Part shown: positions 1 to 9,086 of the stretch, in pieces
Position numbering within the stretch: the first letter of the stretch is position 1
How the letters are laid out: the number at the start of each line of letters is the position of its first letter
Assembly: GCF_900101545.1 (NCBI RefSeq)
Contig: NZ_FMZU01000012.1
Location: 62,001-126,000 of the forward strand
Direction: 5' to 3'
DNA length: 64,000 nt
Source: Variovorax sp. CF079
GTDB taxonomy: Bacteria > Pseudomonadota > Gammaproteobacteria > Burkholderiales > Burkholderiaceae_C
Notes under the pieces: generated by a model
What the model was told of the DNA's origin: nothing
The model's database searches: none
The model's input: only the letters and a program-made list of their open reading frames with translations
Translations under genes and position numbers: made by a program

Positions 1-702
1 GTGAAGTGGCTGTGGCTGGCATAGCCGAGTTCCGCGGCCAGTGCGCTCAGGTTGCGCTCGCCCTGCCGCAGCCGGTCGAGCGCCAGCGTCATCCGCAGCC
101 GCGTGCGAAAGCCGTGCAGGCTCAGGCCGGTTTGCAGCCGGAAGCGCCGCGCCAGGTGGAATGCCGAACAGTTTGCCGCCCTGGCGATCTCCGTGAGCGT
201 GTCGTCTCGCTGCGGCGCGGCGGCGATGTATTCGCGAGCCCGTTCGACGGCGCGGTGCGGACGCCGCATCGACGCCTCGCCGGTCGTGGGCACCAGCGCG
301 CGCACGACGGCGGCCAGCCGTTCTTCGATATCCAGCCGCTCGAGCTGCTGCGCCGCCAGCGCCTGCGACCAGCCGGCCATCTGCAGATGCACCGCGAGCG
401 GAAGCGGCGATCGGCCCGACGGGCCGAGGTCCTCGCCGACGATCAGCAGCGCGCTGCGCTGGTCCGCCCAGGGCCGGCAGAGGCGGTAGCGCTGCGACGG
501 GGAGAGCCACAGAGCGGACGCCGGATCGCAAACGAATCCGTGGGCGCCGATACGGCACTCGAAGCAGGCTGATAGCGGCAGCAGCAGGCGCGGGCCGTCG
601 ACCCCGGTAGCTGTCGCTCCACGCAGGGTCGGGCGCGGCGAGCGTCAGCTGCTGCCAGCTCAGCAAGGCACTCTCGAAAACGATGCGGCGCGAATAGGCC
701 AT
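1..702 (-). pseudogene. AraC-family transcriptional regulator, cut by window edge and frameshifted
   Basis: On the minus strand the region encodes the C-terminal part of an AraC/XylS-type regulator: a paired helix-turn-helix stretch (DTLTEIARAANCSAFHLARR, then LSALAAELGYASHSHF) runs into the window edge, so the last residues lie outside. The plausible start is ATG at 702 (MAYSRRIVFESALLSWQQL). That frame and the frame carrying the rest of the protein differ by one base. They join smoothly if one base is removed from the run of four C at 602-605 (GGGG on the coding strand). The downstream frame has a TGA upstream of the junction and no ATG or GTG before it, so it is not simply a shorter gene. 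The cause is either a real frameshift or a sequencing error in a homopolymer. The ligand and target genes are unknown. Confidence 0.6.
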
Positions 703-750
703 GGCGCCGACATTGTGGAGCGCCTTGGGCGCGCCGTGCAGCCCCGTCGG

Positions 751-1224
751 TCAGCGGCGCGCGCGCGCCTCGTCGCGCAGCAGCTTGATCTGGTCGTGGT
801 TGCGCTGGGCGCCCTCGGCTTGGCGCTCGACCACCGCGCGCGCATCGGCCGGCAGGTTTTGCTTCAAGGCCTTGCGGTAGCGCGCCACGGCCGCGTCTTC
901 GCCGCGTTCGCATTCCTCGAGCATCGAGAGTTCGCTGTTGGCGCCCACCAGGCCCTTAACATGCACCCAGCCGCGGTGCACCGCGCCGCTGGCGGTGCCG
1001 CCTTCGGCCGGCTTGCCGCCGTAGCCCAGGATCAACTGCGCCAGTTCGCTGGCCGCCTGGCCGCAGGATGCGGCGCGGTCGTTGAACAGCTGCTTCAGGC
1101 TGGCCGATTTCACTTCCTCGGCGCAGGTGCGAAAGCCGTATTCGCCGTCGCGCGCGTTCTCGACCAAGTCGTTCAGCACGTCGACCACATCGCCGGCGGC
1201 CAGAATGTCGGTGTCCATTGCCAT
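751..1224 (-). CDS. PA2169-family four-helix-bundle protein (DUF2383-like)
   Basis: A 157-residue, mostly helical, soluble protein with no signal peptide or membrane segment. The pattern of a DVVDVLNDLVENARDGEYGF start followed by evenly spaced helices (ASLKQLFNDRAASC, ELSMLEECERGEDAAVARYR, AVVERQAEGAQRNHDQIKLL) matches the PA2169 family, a ferritin-like four-helix bundle often linked to stress or stationary phase. No function is proven for the family. Start ATG at 1224 is preceded by AAGGAG at proper distance; a second ATG lies two codons in. It ends just before the AraC-type regulator on the same strand and appears to be a single-gene unit. Confidence 0.8.
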   Translation of the reverse strand: MAMDTDILAAGDVVDVLNDLVENARDGEYGFRTCAEEVKSASLKQLFNDRAASCGQAASELAQLILGYGGKPAEGGTASGAVHRGWVHVKGLVGANSELSMLEECERGEDAAVARYRKALKQNLPADARAVVERQAEGAQRNHDQIKLLRDEARARR

Positions 1225-1357
1225 GATGAAAATACTCCTTGGTTGCCTCCGCGAGGAGGGTTGCTGGAGCTTTCATGATTGCGCCGCACCGTGCCGGGAA
1301 CGTCAGTGCCGCCTGACGGCGCGTGTAGGGTTTCGCCGCCGTGGGGCGGGCCGCTGT

Positions 1358-2695
1358 TCAGGCGCGCATGAGGTCGTCGAGCAGCCTGTAGTCCGGCAAG
1401 CGCGTGTCGATTGCACGTCCCGCACGCAGCACCGTGCGGTCGAACTGCGCGCGCGCGAGCATCTCGGAATAGCTGCGCGCCTTGAGGACCAGCAGGTCGG
1501 CCACAGCGCCGGCCTTCAGCACGCCGTGGGCGGTGCCCATGATCGCGGCCGGCGTCTCGGTGGCGGCGCGGATCCAGTCGGAAAGCGGATGGTCCAGGTG
1601 CAGGATCTTCACTGCCTGGGTGAAGGTGTCGAGCATGTCGTGGTCGCCGTAGGCATAGAAGGGATCGCGGCAGTTGTCGCCGGCCACCGCCACGCGCAGG
1701 CCGCGCGCCTTCATCTCGTGCAGCACCGTCACGCCGCGCCAGCGCGGCGTGCGCGCTTCCTGGCTGCGGTCCTGCAGGTACATGTTGACCGTGGGCAGGC
1801 TCACGATGTCGATGCCGGCGTCCTTGCAGGCCGCGATGGTCTCTTCGATGAACTCGTCGGTCTGCAATGCGAGTGCGGTGCAATGGCCGCACAGGATGCG
1901 GCCGGCGAAGTCCTGCGCCACCGCGGTGTGCGCGACGCGGATCAGCGCGCGCGAGCGCGGATCGGTGGATTCGTCGACGTGCAGGTCGAGGTCGAGCCCG
2001 CGCTCGGCGGCGAGCTCGAACACGCGCACGAGCGCCGCGTCCAGGTCCGGCGGCATCGGGTCGCCGGGGTAGGCGCCCGAACGCGTCACGCAACCCAGGC
2101 GGCCGCCGCTCTCGGCGACGATGTCGGCGAGCTGGCGGCCTTCTTCGGTCAGGAAGATGTCGAGCGGCGCGATCGACGACGCCTGCAGCTCGACGCGTCC
2201 GGCCCAGCGCTCGCGCAGCTCGCGGAACACGGGAAACGAGATCGCGGCCTGCGGCGCCAGCGAATCGAGGTGCGTGCGGATCGCGACCACGCCCTTGGCA
2301 TAAGCGGTGGCGAGGCCGAACTCCATGCGCCGGCGCACGTCCTCGGCATGCCAGCGCGCGTTGCGGTCGCGCTGCGTGGCCATCGAGGCGCCAGCGCCAT
2401 CGCCGGTGGGATTGGCCTGGCGCGGCCAGATGTGGCCCTTGTCCAGGTGCGTGTGGCAGTCGACCATGCCCGGCAGCAGCATCGATGCGTCGAGATCGGG
2501 GCCGAGTTCGGCCGGCAGCGTGCCGGCGGGCTCGATGGCGGCAATGCGGCCGTGGTCCACCAGCAGGTCGACGGGTGCGAGTTCATCGTCGGCCCCGGTC
2601 CTCGGCACATCGGCCTGGACGAGGCAGTGGGGCGCACGCAGATTGCGCAGCGCGAAGCGCGGGGTGGTGGGCGGATGAAAGAAGGCGTGGGTCAT
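1358..2695 (-). CDS. Amidohydrolase, cytosine-deaminase-like metal-dependent hydrolase
   Basis: A 445-residue cytosolic enzyme of the amidohydrolase superfamily. The metal-binding HTH motif with the cytosine-deaminase/N-isopropylammelide-hydrolase-type extension LDKGH lies at residues 81-88. A second histidine motif (LDLHVDES), then GHCTAL and AVAGDNCRDPFYAYGD, supply the remaining metal and catalytic positions. The C-terminal part returns to the small beta-sandwich (GAVADLLVLKARSYSEML). Such enzymes hydrolyse C-N bonds in cyclic amidines or amides; the substrate here cannot be read. It is the last gene of the acyl-CoA synthetase/liv operon, 112 bp behind the CoA-ligase gene. The start is taken at ATG 2695, where homology begins; an in-frame ATG at 2728 would add 11 residues. 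Confidence 0.8.
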   Translation of the reverse strand: MTHAFFHPPTTPRFALRNLRAPHCLVQADVPRTGADDELAPVDLLVDHGRIAAIEPAGTLPAELGPDLDASMLLPGMVDCHTHLDKGHIWPRQANPTGDGAGASMATQRDRNARWHAEDVRRRMEFGLATAYAKGVVAIRTHLDSLAPQAAISFPVFRELRERWAGRVELQASSIAPLDIFLTEEGRQLADIVAESGGRLGCVTRSGAYPGDPMPPDLDAALVRVFELAAERGLDLDLHVDESTDPRSRALIRVAHTAVAQDFAGRILCGHCTALALQTDEFIEETIAACKDAGIDIVSLPTVNMYLQDRSQEARTPRWRGVTVLHEMKARGLRVAVAGDNCRDPFYAYGDHDMLDTFTQAVKILHLDHPLSDWIRAATETPAAIMGTAHGVLKAGAVADLLVLKARSYSEMLARAQFDRTVLRAGRAIDTRLPDYRLLDDLMRA

Positions 2696-2807
2696 CGCAA
2701 GAATCGTAGCGAGCTCCCGGCGTTGCAAGGAGCATGCCGCGAGCCTCGCGCCGCCGCGCCTTCGTCGATGCCGGCAAGCCGATCGCAGCGTCGCCGGGCG
2801 TTCCGTA

Positions 2808-4055
2808 TCAACGGTAGCTGCGCGCGTCCTCGATCACCTTGCCGTCGTTCGGCAGGCTGCCGAGCGCCACGAATTCGACCGTGCCGCGCAGCTTGGTGAT
2901 ATCGCGGATGGCCTCGGCCACGCGCTCTGCCAGGCCTTGCGCGGCCGCGGCGCATTCGAGCCTGAGCGTCATGCGGTCGTCGCCCATCTCGCCTTCGACC
3001 ACGAGCCGTGCGCGCTGCACTTCCGGAAAGCGCCGTGCGATCTCCGCCACCTGGCCCGGATGCACGAACATGCCGCGCACCTTGGTGGTCTGGTCGGCGC
3101 GGCCGAGCCAGCCCTTGATGCGCGTGTTGGTGCGGCCCGTGGGGCAATGCCCCGGCAGCACGGCCGAGAGATCGCCGGTGCCGAAGCGGATCAGCGGGTA
3201 GTCGGGGTTCAGCGTGGTGACGACGATCTCGCCGACCTCGCCCTCGGGCACCGGGTCGCCGGTGCCCGGGCGCACGATCTCCAAGATCACGCCCTCGTCG
3301 AGCACCAGGCCTTCGCGCGCCGAGGTCTCGTAGGCCACCAGGCCCAGGTCGGCCGTCGCGTAGCACTGCGTGCCGGCCACGCCGCGCTCGGCGATCCAGT
3401 CGCGCAGGCTTGGCGGAAAGGCCTCGCCGGACACCAGCGCCTTGGTCATCGAGGGCAGCGCGACCTTCTTCTCGGCCGCCTTCTCGAGGATGATCTTCAG
3501 GAAGCTCGGCGTGCCCACATAGCCCGCGGGCTTGAGATCCGCGATCGCTTCCACCTGCTGCTCGGTCTGGCCGGTGCCGCCCGCGAACACGGTGCAGCCG
3601 AGCGCGTGTGCGCCGCTTTCCATGAGCGCGCCGGCCGGCGTCATGTGGTAGCTGAAGCAGTTGTGCACCAGCTCGCCGCCGCGAAAGCCCGCGGCGTGCA
3701 GCGCGCGTGCGGTGCGCCAGTAGTCGCGCGCCTCGCCTTCGGGTTCGTAGATGGTGCCGGGGCTGGCGAACACGCGCGTCATGCGCGGCCCGAAGTGGAT
3801 CGCCGCGAAACCGCCGAAGGGATCGTTCGCGCGGTGCGCCTTCTGCAAGTCGAGCAGCTCGGACTTCCGCGTAACGGGCAGCTTCGCCAAGGCGTCGCGG
3901 CTCGTGATGTCGCGAGCCTTGATGCCGTCGAGGATCTTCGCGAAGGCCGGCGCCGCGGTCTGCGCCTGCGCAATCTGCTTGGGCAGCGCGGCCAGCAAGT
4001 CCTGCTCGCGTTCGGCTGGATCGCGCGCTTCCAGCTTGTCATAGAAATCGGTCAT
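2808..4055 (-). CDS. Phenylacetate-CoA ligase-like AMP-binding enzyme
   Basis: A 415-residue member of the PaaK-type branch of adenylate-forming enzymes, which join a carboxylate to coenzyme A via an acyl-adenylate. Seen: GGTGQTEQQVEAI in the nucleotide-binding region, a YATADLGLVAYE segment matching the adenylation A5 motif, PLIRFGTGDLSAVLPG (A7-like) and the C-terminal RIKGWLGRADQTTKVRGMFVHPGQV linker typical of PaaK. The start codon overlaps the livF stop as ATGA, so the two genes are translationally coupled. Beside a LIV-type importer it probably activates the imported aromatic or branched acid; the substrate is an inference. It is not tied here to paa genes, so calling it paaK would be too specific. 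Confidence 0.82.
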   Translation of the reverse strand: MTDFYDKLEARDPAEREQDLLAALPKQIAQAQTAAPAFAKILDGIKARDITSRDALAKLPVTRKSELLDLQKAHRANDPFGGFAAIHFGPRMTRVFASPGTIYEPEGEARDYWRTARALHAAGFRGGELVHNCFSYHMTPAGALMESGAHALGCTVFAGGTGQTEQQVEAIADLKPAGYVGTPSFLKIILEKAAEKKVALPSMTKALVSGEAFPPSLRDWIAERGVAGTQCYATADLGLVAYETSAREGLVLDEGVILEIVRPGTGDPVPEGEVGEIVVTTLNPDYPLIRFGTGDLSAVLPGHCPTGRTNTRIKGWLGRADQTTKVRGMFVHPGQVAEIARRFPEVQRARLVVEGEMGDDRMTLRLECAAAAQGLAERVAEAIRDITKLRGTVEFVALGSLPNDGKVIEDARSYR

Positions 4056-4864
4056 GCGAGCCACCTCTTGCGCCGCTTGTAACTCTTGACATCGCGGAAG
4101 CTCTTGCGGTCCGCGCCGCCGACGCCGAGATAGAACTCCTTGACGTCCTCGTTCTCGCGCAGGCTCTGCGCCTCGCCGTCCATCACGATGCGGCCGTTCT
4201 CGAGGATGTAGCCATAGTCGGCATAGCGCAGCGCCATGTTGGTGTTCTGCTCGGCCAGAAGAAAGGTCACGCGCTCCTTCTCGTTCAGGTCCTTCACGAT
4301 GCCGAACACCTCCTCCACGATCTGCGGCGCCAGCCCCATGGAAGGCTCGTCGAGCAGCACCATGTTCGGGTTGGCCATCAGCGCGCGGCCGATGGCGCAC
4401 ATCTGCTGCTCGCCGCCCGAGGTGTAGGCGGCCTGCGAAGCGCGGCGCGTCTTCAGCCGTGGGAAGTAGGCGTAGACCTTCTCCAGCGTCTCGGCGACGG
4501 CGGCCTTGCCATCGGTGCGCGTGTAGGCGCCGGTCATCAGGTTGTCCTCGATCGTCAGGTGGGCGAAGCAGTGGCGCCCCTCCATCACCTGGATCAGTCC
4601 GCGCTTGACCAGCTCGGCCGGCGTGAGCGCCTCGATGCGCTCGCCGCGCAGCTCGATCGTTCCCTTGGTCACCGCGCCGCGCTCGCCGGCCAGCAGGTTC
4701 GACACCGCGCGCAGCGTGGTCGTCTTGCCCGCGCCGTTGCCGCCGAGCAGCGCCACGATGCCGCCCTCGGGCACCTGGAGCGAAACGCCCTTGAGCACCA
4801 GGATCACGTGGTTGTAGATGACCTCGATGCCGTTGACGTTGAGAACGATGTTCGCTGCGCTCAT
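4052..4864 (-). CDS. livF: LIV-type ABC transporter ATP-binding protein (LivF-like)
   Basis: A 270-residue cytoplasmic ATPase of a branched-chain-amino-acid-type (HAAT) importer. Walker A is GGNGAGKTTTL (about residues 41-51), the signature loop is TSGGEQQM, and Walker B is MVLLDEPSMGLAP. The LivF trait VMEGRHCFAHLTIEDNLMTGAY follows the Q-loop. The C-terminus is longer than in E. coli LivF (about 237 residues), ending in the basic tail KSYKRRKRWLA. It lies directly after the binding-protein gene and overlaps the following CoA ligase. The presence of CoA ligases in the operon suggests carboxylic acids rather than leucine as cargo. Confidence 0.9.
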   Translation of the reverse strand: MSAANIVLNVNGIEVIYNHVILVLKGVSLQVPEGGIVALLGGNGAGKTTTLRAVSNLLAGERGAVTKGTIELRGERIEALTPAELVKRGLIQVMEGRHCFAHLTIEDNLMTGAYTRTDGKAAVAETLEKVYAYFPRLKTRRASQAAYTSGGEQQMCAIGRALMANPNMVLLDEPSMGLAPQIVEEVFGIVKDLNEKERVTFLLAEQNTNMALRYADYGYILENGRIVMDGEAQSLRENEDVKEFYLGVGGADRKSFRDVKSYKRRKRWLA

Positions 4865-4877
4865 GAGCTGTGCTTCG

Positions 4878-6206
4878 TCAGGACTGGCATTCCGCGGGCG
4901 TGCGCGCCGTGAGCTTCTTGTCGGCGGCGTACTTGGCGGCCGTGCTCCTGACCAGCGGCTTGATCACCTGCTCGTCGGCCTGCAGCCAGTCGGAGGTGAA
5001 CTTCCACTCCTTGCCGTCCCAGGTGTGGATGCGCGCCCACGATGCACCCATGTGGTCGACGCACGAGGTGCTGATCGGCCGCATCACGCCCGCGAAGCCC
5101 AGCGCGTCGAGCTTGGCCTGCGTCAGGTTCAGGTTCTCCAGGCCCCAGCGCACCTGTTCGCCCGTCATGATCTTGCCCTTGCCGAAGCGCTCCTGCGCCG
5201 AGCGGATGCCTTCCAGCGCGAGCATCGCGCTCATGGCGCCGCGCATGTAGAGCACCTGGCCAACATCGCCCTTCGGTCCCGTGCCCTGGCCCTTGTCGTG
5301 CACCAGCGCGAGGACGTCCTTGACGAACTTGGATTGCGGCTCCGCGCCATGCTGCAGCGCCACCGCGTTGTAGCCTTTGGCGCCGTCGGCCACGTCCTTC
5401 ACGTCGGGCTCCGAGCCCGACCACCACACCCCATACATCTTCTCGCGCGGGTAGCCCGTGGCCTGCGCTTCCTTCAGTGCGGTGGAGTTCATCACACCCC
5501 AGCCCCACAGCAACACGTAGTCGGGCCGGTTCTGGCGCACTTGCAGCCAGGTCGCTTTCTGCTCCACGCCGGGCGCCGTCACCGGCAGCAGTTGCAGGTC
5601 GAAGCCGTGCATCTTCGCGCGCTCCTGCAGCAGGGGGATCGGCTCCTTGCCGTAGGGGCTGTCGTGGTAGAGCAGCGCGAACTTCTTGCCCTTGAGCTTG
5701 TCGAGCCCGCCTTCCTTCTTGGCGATGGCCTGGAGGATGGCATCGGCCGCCACCCAGTAGGTGCCGCCGATCGGGAAGTTCCACTTGAACACCGTGCCGT
5801 CGGCGCTCTCGCTGCGGCCGTAGCCCACGGTCACCACCGGAATCTTGTCGACCGGCGCCTTCTCGGTGATGGCGAATGTCGCGCCGGTGGACAGCGGTTG
5901 CACGAAGGAGGCGCCGCCGCCCTTGCCCTTCAGGCGCTCGTAGCACTCGACGCTGCGGGCGGTGTCGTAGCCGGTTTCACATTCCTCGAAAGTGAGCTTC
6001 ACGCCGTTGAGGCCGCCGCGCGCGTTGACCAGCTTGATGTAGTCGACGAAGCCGTTGGCCCATGGCGCACCGTTGGGGGCGTAGGCGCCGGTCCGGTAGG
6101 ACAGCACGGGAATGAACTGCTCCTTGTCCTGGGCCAAGGCGCCCGTCGTCGTCAGGCAGGCAGCGCCGGCAGCCAGGGCGATCATCAGTTTGCGAAGTTT
6201 TTTCAT
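4878..6206 (-). CDS. livK: ABC transporter substrate-binding protein (LivK-like, periplasmic)
   Basis: A 442-residue periplasmic binding protein with a clear signal peptide (MKKLRKLMIALAAGAACLTTTGALA, cut before QDKEQF). The body has the type I periplasmic-binding fold typical of Leu/Ile/Val receptors: LSYRTGAYAPNGAPWANGFVDYIKLVNARGG, then YDTARSVECYERLKGKGG. It is longer than E. coli LivK (about 369), like the variants found beside acyl-CoA synthetases in Burkholderiales. The large ligand pocket cannot be assigned from sequence. It is expressed with livGHM upstream and livF downstream and supplies the specificity of the importer. Start ATG 6206 follows a GGAGA ribosome site. Confidence 0.88.
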   Translation of the reverse strand: MKKLRKLMIALAAGAACLTTTGALAQDKEQFIPVLSYRTGAYAPNGAPWANGFVDYIKLVNARGGLNGVKLTFEECETGYDTARSVECYERLKGKGGGASFVQPLSTGATFAITEKAPVDKIPVVTVGYGRSESADGTVFKWNFPIGGTYWVAADAILQAIAKKEGGLDKLKGKKFALLYHDSPYGKEPIPLLQERAKMHGFDLQLLPVTAPGVEQKATWLQVRQNRPDYVLLWGWGVMNSTALKEAQATGYPREKMYGVWWSGSEPDVKDVADGAKGYNAVALQHGAEPQSKFVKDVLALVHDKGQGTGPKGDVGQVLYMRGAMSAMLALEGIRSAQERFGKGKIMTGEQVRWGLENLNLTQAKLDALGFAGVMRPISTSCVDHMGASWARIHTWDGKEWKFTSDWLQADEQVIKPLVRSTAAKYAADKKLTARTPAECQS

Positions 6207-6273
6207 GTGTGTCTCCTAGTCGAATGAATGAACGAAGCACTACCCGGTCAACAGAAAAACATGCGCGGCGGCG

Positions 6274-7350
6274 TCAATGGGGGAACGGCCATAGCTGCAG
6301 CTTCTGCTTGGCGGTCGACCAGAGCTTGGCCAAGCCATGCGGCTCCACGATCAGGAACCAAACGATGAGCCCGCCGAAGATCATCAGCTCGGCGTGCGCA
6401 ATGCCGGCGGTGGAAATCTCGATCCCGAACACGCCGGCCAGCATCGGCAGCAGCTGGTTGAGCGCGATCGGCAGCACGACGATGAAGGCGGCGCCGAAGA
6501 AGCTGCCCATGATCGATCCCAGCCCGCCGATGATCACCATGAACAGCAGGCGGAACGAGTAGTCCACCGAGAAGGCCGAGGGTTCCCAGGCGCCGAGGTA
6601 CACGAAGGCCCACAGCGCGCCGGCCACGCCGATGATGAAGGAGCTGACCGCGAAGGCGCTGAGCTTGGCGTACATCGGCCGGATGCCGATCACCGCGGCG
6701 GCCACGTCCATGTCGCGGATCGCCATCCATTCGCGGCCAATCGCGCCGCGCACCAGGTTCTTGGCCAGGATCGCGATGATCACCAGCGCCACCAGGCAGA
6801 ACAGGTACTTGCTCAGCGCGCTCTCCAGCGGCAGGCCGAACACCTGCAGGTTCGACACCGCGACCGAGCCCGAAGGCGTGTCGAGCGTGAACCACTTGAT
6901 GCGCAGGAACATCCAGTCGGCGAAGAACTGCGCCGCCAGCGTCGCCACCGCCAGGTACAGCCCGCGCACCCGCAGGCTGGGCAGCCCGAACAGGATGCCG
7001 AAGGCGGTGGCACACAGCCCGCCCAGGATCAATGCGGGGATCAGCGGCATGCCCGGCACGCGGACGAAGAAGTTGTAGGCGCCGTAGGCACCCACGGCCA
7101 TGAAGGCGCCCGAGCCGAGCGAGATCTGGCCGCAGTAGCCGACCAGGATGTTCACGCCGACGGCCGCCAGCGAGAAGATCAGGAAGGGAATCAGGATGGC
7201 GCGGAACAGGTAGTCGCTTGCCATGAGCGGCACGCCGACGAAGGCGAAAGCCAGCACCAGGGCGATGAAGACGCGGTCCTGCAGGATCGGGAAGACCTGC
7301 TGGTCGGCGCGGTAGGTGGTCTTGAACTGGCCGTTTTCGCGGTAGAGCAT
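6274..7350 (-). CDS. livM: LIV-type ABC transporter permease (LivM-like)
   Basis: A 358-residue inner-membrane permease with many hydrophobic segments. It shows the LivM core NILVGYCGQISLGSGAFMAVGAY, LRVRGLYLAVATLAAQ, and IRDMDVAAAVIGI, the cytoplasmic loop that couples to the ATPases. A roughly 40-residue hydrophilic N-terminus (MLYRENGQFKTTYRADQQVF) precedes the first membrane segment, as in the long LivM variants of Betaproteobacteria. It pairs with LivH (7367-8296) to form the channel of the importer. The gap to the livH gene is only 16 bp. Confidence 0.9.
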   Translation of the reverse strand: MLYRENGQFKTTYRADQQVFPILQDRVFIALVLAFAFVGVPLMASDYLFRAILIPFLIFSLAAVGVNILVGYCGQISLGSGAFMAVGAYGAYNFFVRVPGMPLIPALILGGLCATAFGILFGLPSLRVRGLYLAVATLAAQFFADWMFLRIKWFTLDTPSGSVAVSNLQVFGLPLESALSKYLFCLVALVIIAILAKNLVRGAIGREWMAIRDMDVAAAVIGIRPMYAKLSAFAVSSFIIGVAGALWAFVYLGAWEPSAFSVDYSFRLLFMVIIGGLGSIMGSFFGAAFIVVLPIALNQLLPMLAGVFGIEISTAGIAHAELMIFGGLIVWFLIVEPHGLAKLWSTAKQKLQLWPFPH

Positions 7351-7366
7351 GTGTGGGTTCCTTCGC

Positions 7367-8296
7367 TCAAACGCGATCGATGATCTTCTCGCCGAACAAA
7401 CCCTGCGGCCGGAACAGCAGGAACACCAGCGCCAGCACGTAGGCGAACCAGATCTCGATGCCGCCGCCCACGTAAGGGCCGAGGTAGACCTCGGACAGTT
7501 TTTCGCCCACGCCGATGATCAGCCCGCCGAGGATGGCGCCGGGCACAGAAGTCAGCCCGCCGAGGATGACCACCGGCAGCGCGCGCAGCGCCACCGTCGC
7601 CAGCGAGAACTGCACGCCCAGCTTGCTGCCCCAGATCATTCCGGCCACCAGTGCCACCATGCCCGCCACGCACCACACGGTGACCCAGATGCGCGCGAGC
7701 GGAATGCCAACGGATTGCGCCGCCTGGTGGTCGTCGGCCACGGCGCGCAGCGCGCGGCCGGTGCCGGTCTTCTGGAAGAAGAGCGACAGCAGCGCCACCA
7801 GCGCGGCTGCGATGGCGGCGGCGATCAGGTCTTCCTTGCTCAGCAGGATGCCGCCCTGGAACACCGAATCGAAGGCGAAGATCGGATCCTTGGGCATGCC
7901 GATGTCGATCTTGTAGATGTTGCTGCCGAAGATCGTCTGGCCAAGCCCGTCGATGAAATAGGCGATGCCCAGCGTGGCCATCAGCAGGGTGGCGCCGTCC
8001 TGGTTGACCAGGTGGCGCAGCACCAGCCGCTCGATTGCCCAGGCGAGCGCGAACATCAGCGCGCCCGCGAGCACGAAGGCCGCGATGTTGGCGAACCAGG
8101 GGTTGGCGATGCCGCTCCAGACCGGTACCCATTCGGCGAAGCGCGCCATCGCCAGCGCGGCGAACAGCACCATCGCGCCCTGCGCGAAGTTGAACACGCC
8201 GGAAGCTTTGAAGATCAGCACGAAGCCCAGCGCGATCAGCGCATAGAGCATGCCGACCATCAGGCCGCCGAACAATGTCTCGAGGAAGAAGGCCAT
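7367..8296 (-). CDS. livH: LIV-type ABC transporter permease (LivH-like)
   Basis: A 309-residue inner-membrane permease. It begins with FGGLMVGMLYALIALGFVLIFKASGVFNFAQGAMVLFAA, the diagnostic start of LivH proteins (GxxYALxALGxxLI-K-VNFAQG). The coupling loop reads ADDHQAAQSVGIPLARIW, and the last segment has the LGGLTSVPGAILGGLIIGVGE pattern. Together with LivM it forms the membrane pore. Its start codon is one base after the stop of livG, so the genes are almost certainly co-translated. Confidence 0.9.
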   Translation of the reverse strand: MAFFLETLFGGLMVGMLYALIALGFVLIFKASGVFNFAQGAMVLFAALAMARFAEWVPVWSGIANPWFANIAAFVLAGALMFALAWAIERLVLRHLVNQDGATLLMATLGIAYFIDGLGQTIFGSNIYKIDIGMPKDPIFAFDSVFQGGILLSKEDLIAAAIAAALVALLSLFFQKTGTGRALRAVADDHQAAQSVGIPLARIWVTVWCVAGMVALVAGMIWGSKLGVQFSLATVALRALPVVILGGLTSVPGAILGGLIIGVGEKLSEVYLGPYVGGGIEIWFAYVLALVFLLFRPQGLFGEKIIDRV

Positions 8297-8297
8297 G

Positions 8298-9086
8298 CTA
8301 GTGCTCCGTCCCGAGATACGCCCGGATCACGTCTTCGTTGTTGCGCACCTCGTGCGGCGTGCCGTCGCCGATCTTCTTGCCGTAGTCGAGCACCACCACA
8401 CGGTCGGAGATGTCCATCACCACGCCCATGTCGTGCTCGATCAGCACGATGGTGGTGCCGAACTCGTCGTTCACGTCGAGGATGAAGCGGCTCATGTCCT
8501 GCTTCTCTTCCACGTTCATGCCGGCCATCGGCTCGTCGAGCAGCAGCACCTGCGGCTCCATCGCGAGCGCGCGGCCGAGGTCCACGCGCTTCTGCAGGCC
8601 GTAGGGCAGGCGGCCCACCGGCGTCTTGCGGTGCAGCTGGATCTCGAGGAAGTCGATGATGCGCTCGACGAACTCGCGCTGCGCGATCTCCTCGCGCTCG
8701 GCCGGGCCCCAGCGCAGCGCCTGGGCGAGCAGGCCGCTCTTCATCTTGAGGTTGCGCCCGGTCATGATGTTGTCGAGCACGCTCATGCCCTTGAACAGCG
8801 CCAGGTTCTGGAAGGTGCGCGCCACGCCCATCTCGGCCACCTGGCGCGAGTTCATGTGATGGAAGGTCTGGCCGCGGAAGGTGATGGAGCCCTGCTGCGG
8901 CTGGTAGACGCCGTTGATGCAGTTGAGCATCGAGCTCTTGCCTGCGCCGTTGGGGCCGATGATCGCGCGCACCTCGTGCTCGCGCACGTCGAAGCTGATG
9001 TCGGCCAGCGCCTTGACGCCGCCGAAGCTCAAGCTGATGTTCTGCACGTCGAGGATGACCTCGCCGATCTTGCGATGACTGCTCAT
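8298..9086 (-). CDS. livG: LIV-type ABC transporter ATP-binding protein (LivG-like)
   Basis: A 262-residue ATPase of the importer. Walker A is GPNGAGKSSML (about residues 43-53), the Q-loop region reads ARTFQNLALFKGMSVLDNIM, the signature is LPYGLQKRVDLGRAL, and Walker B is VLLLDEPMAGMNVEE followed by the H-loop VLIEHDMGVVM. The signature LPYGLQ instead of LSGGQ is common in LivG proteins near acyl-CoA synthetases. ATG 9086 overlaps the stop of the acyl-CoA synthetase gene (ATGA), which sets this start. Confidence 0.9.
   Translation of the reverse strand: MSSHRKIGEVILDVQNISLSFGGVKALADISFDVREHEVRAIIGPNGAGKSSMLNCINGVYQPQQGSITFRGQTFHHMNSRQVAEMGVARTFQNLALFKGMSVLDNIMTGRNLKMKSGLLAQALRWGPAEREEIAQREFVERIIDFLEIQLHRKTPVGRLPYGLQKRVDLGRALAMEPQVLLLDEPMAGMNVEEKQDMSRFILDVNDEFGTTIVLIEHDMGVVMDISDRVVVLDYGKKIGDGTPHEVRNNEDVIRAYLGTEH

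Noticed and set aside
1301..1318. CGTCAG-TGCCGC-CTGACG hairpin after the amidohydrolase gene as a terminator
   Set aside because: The stem is only 6 bp and no T-run follows on the minus strand.
1082..2899. A 605-residue open frame on the plus strand opposite the amidohydrolase
   Set aside because: It mirrors the real gene on the other strand, is Arg/His/Gln-rich as expected from the complement of GC-rich codons, and shows no domain.
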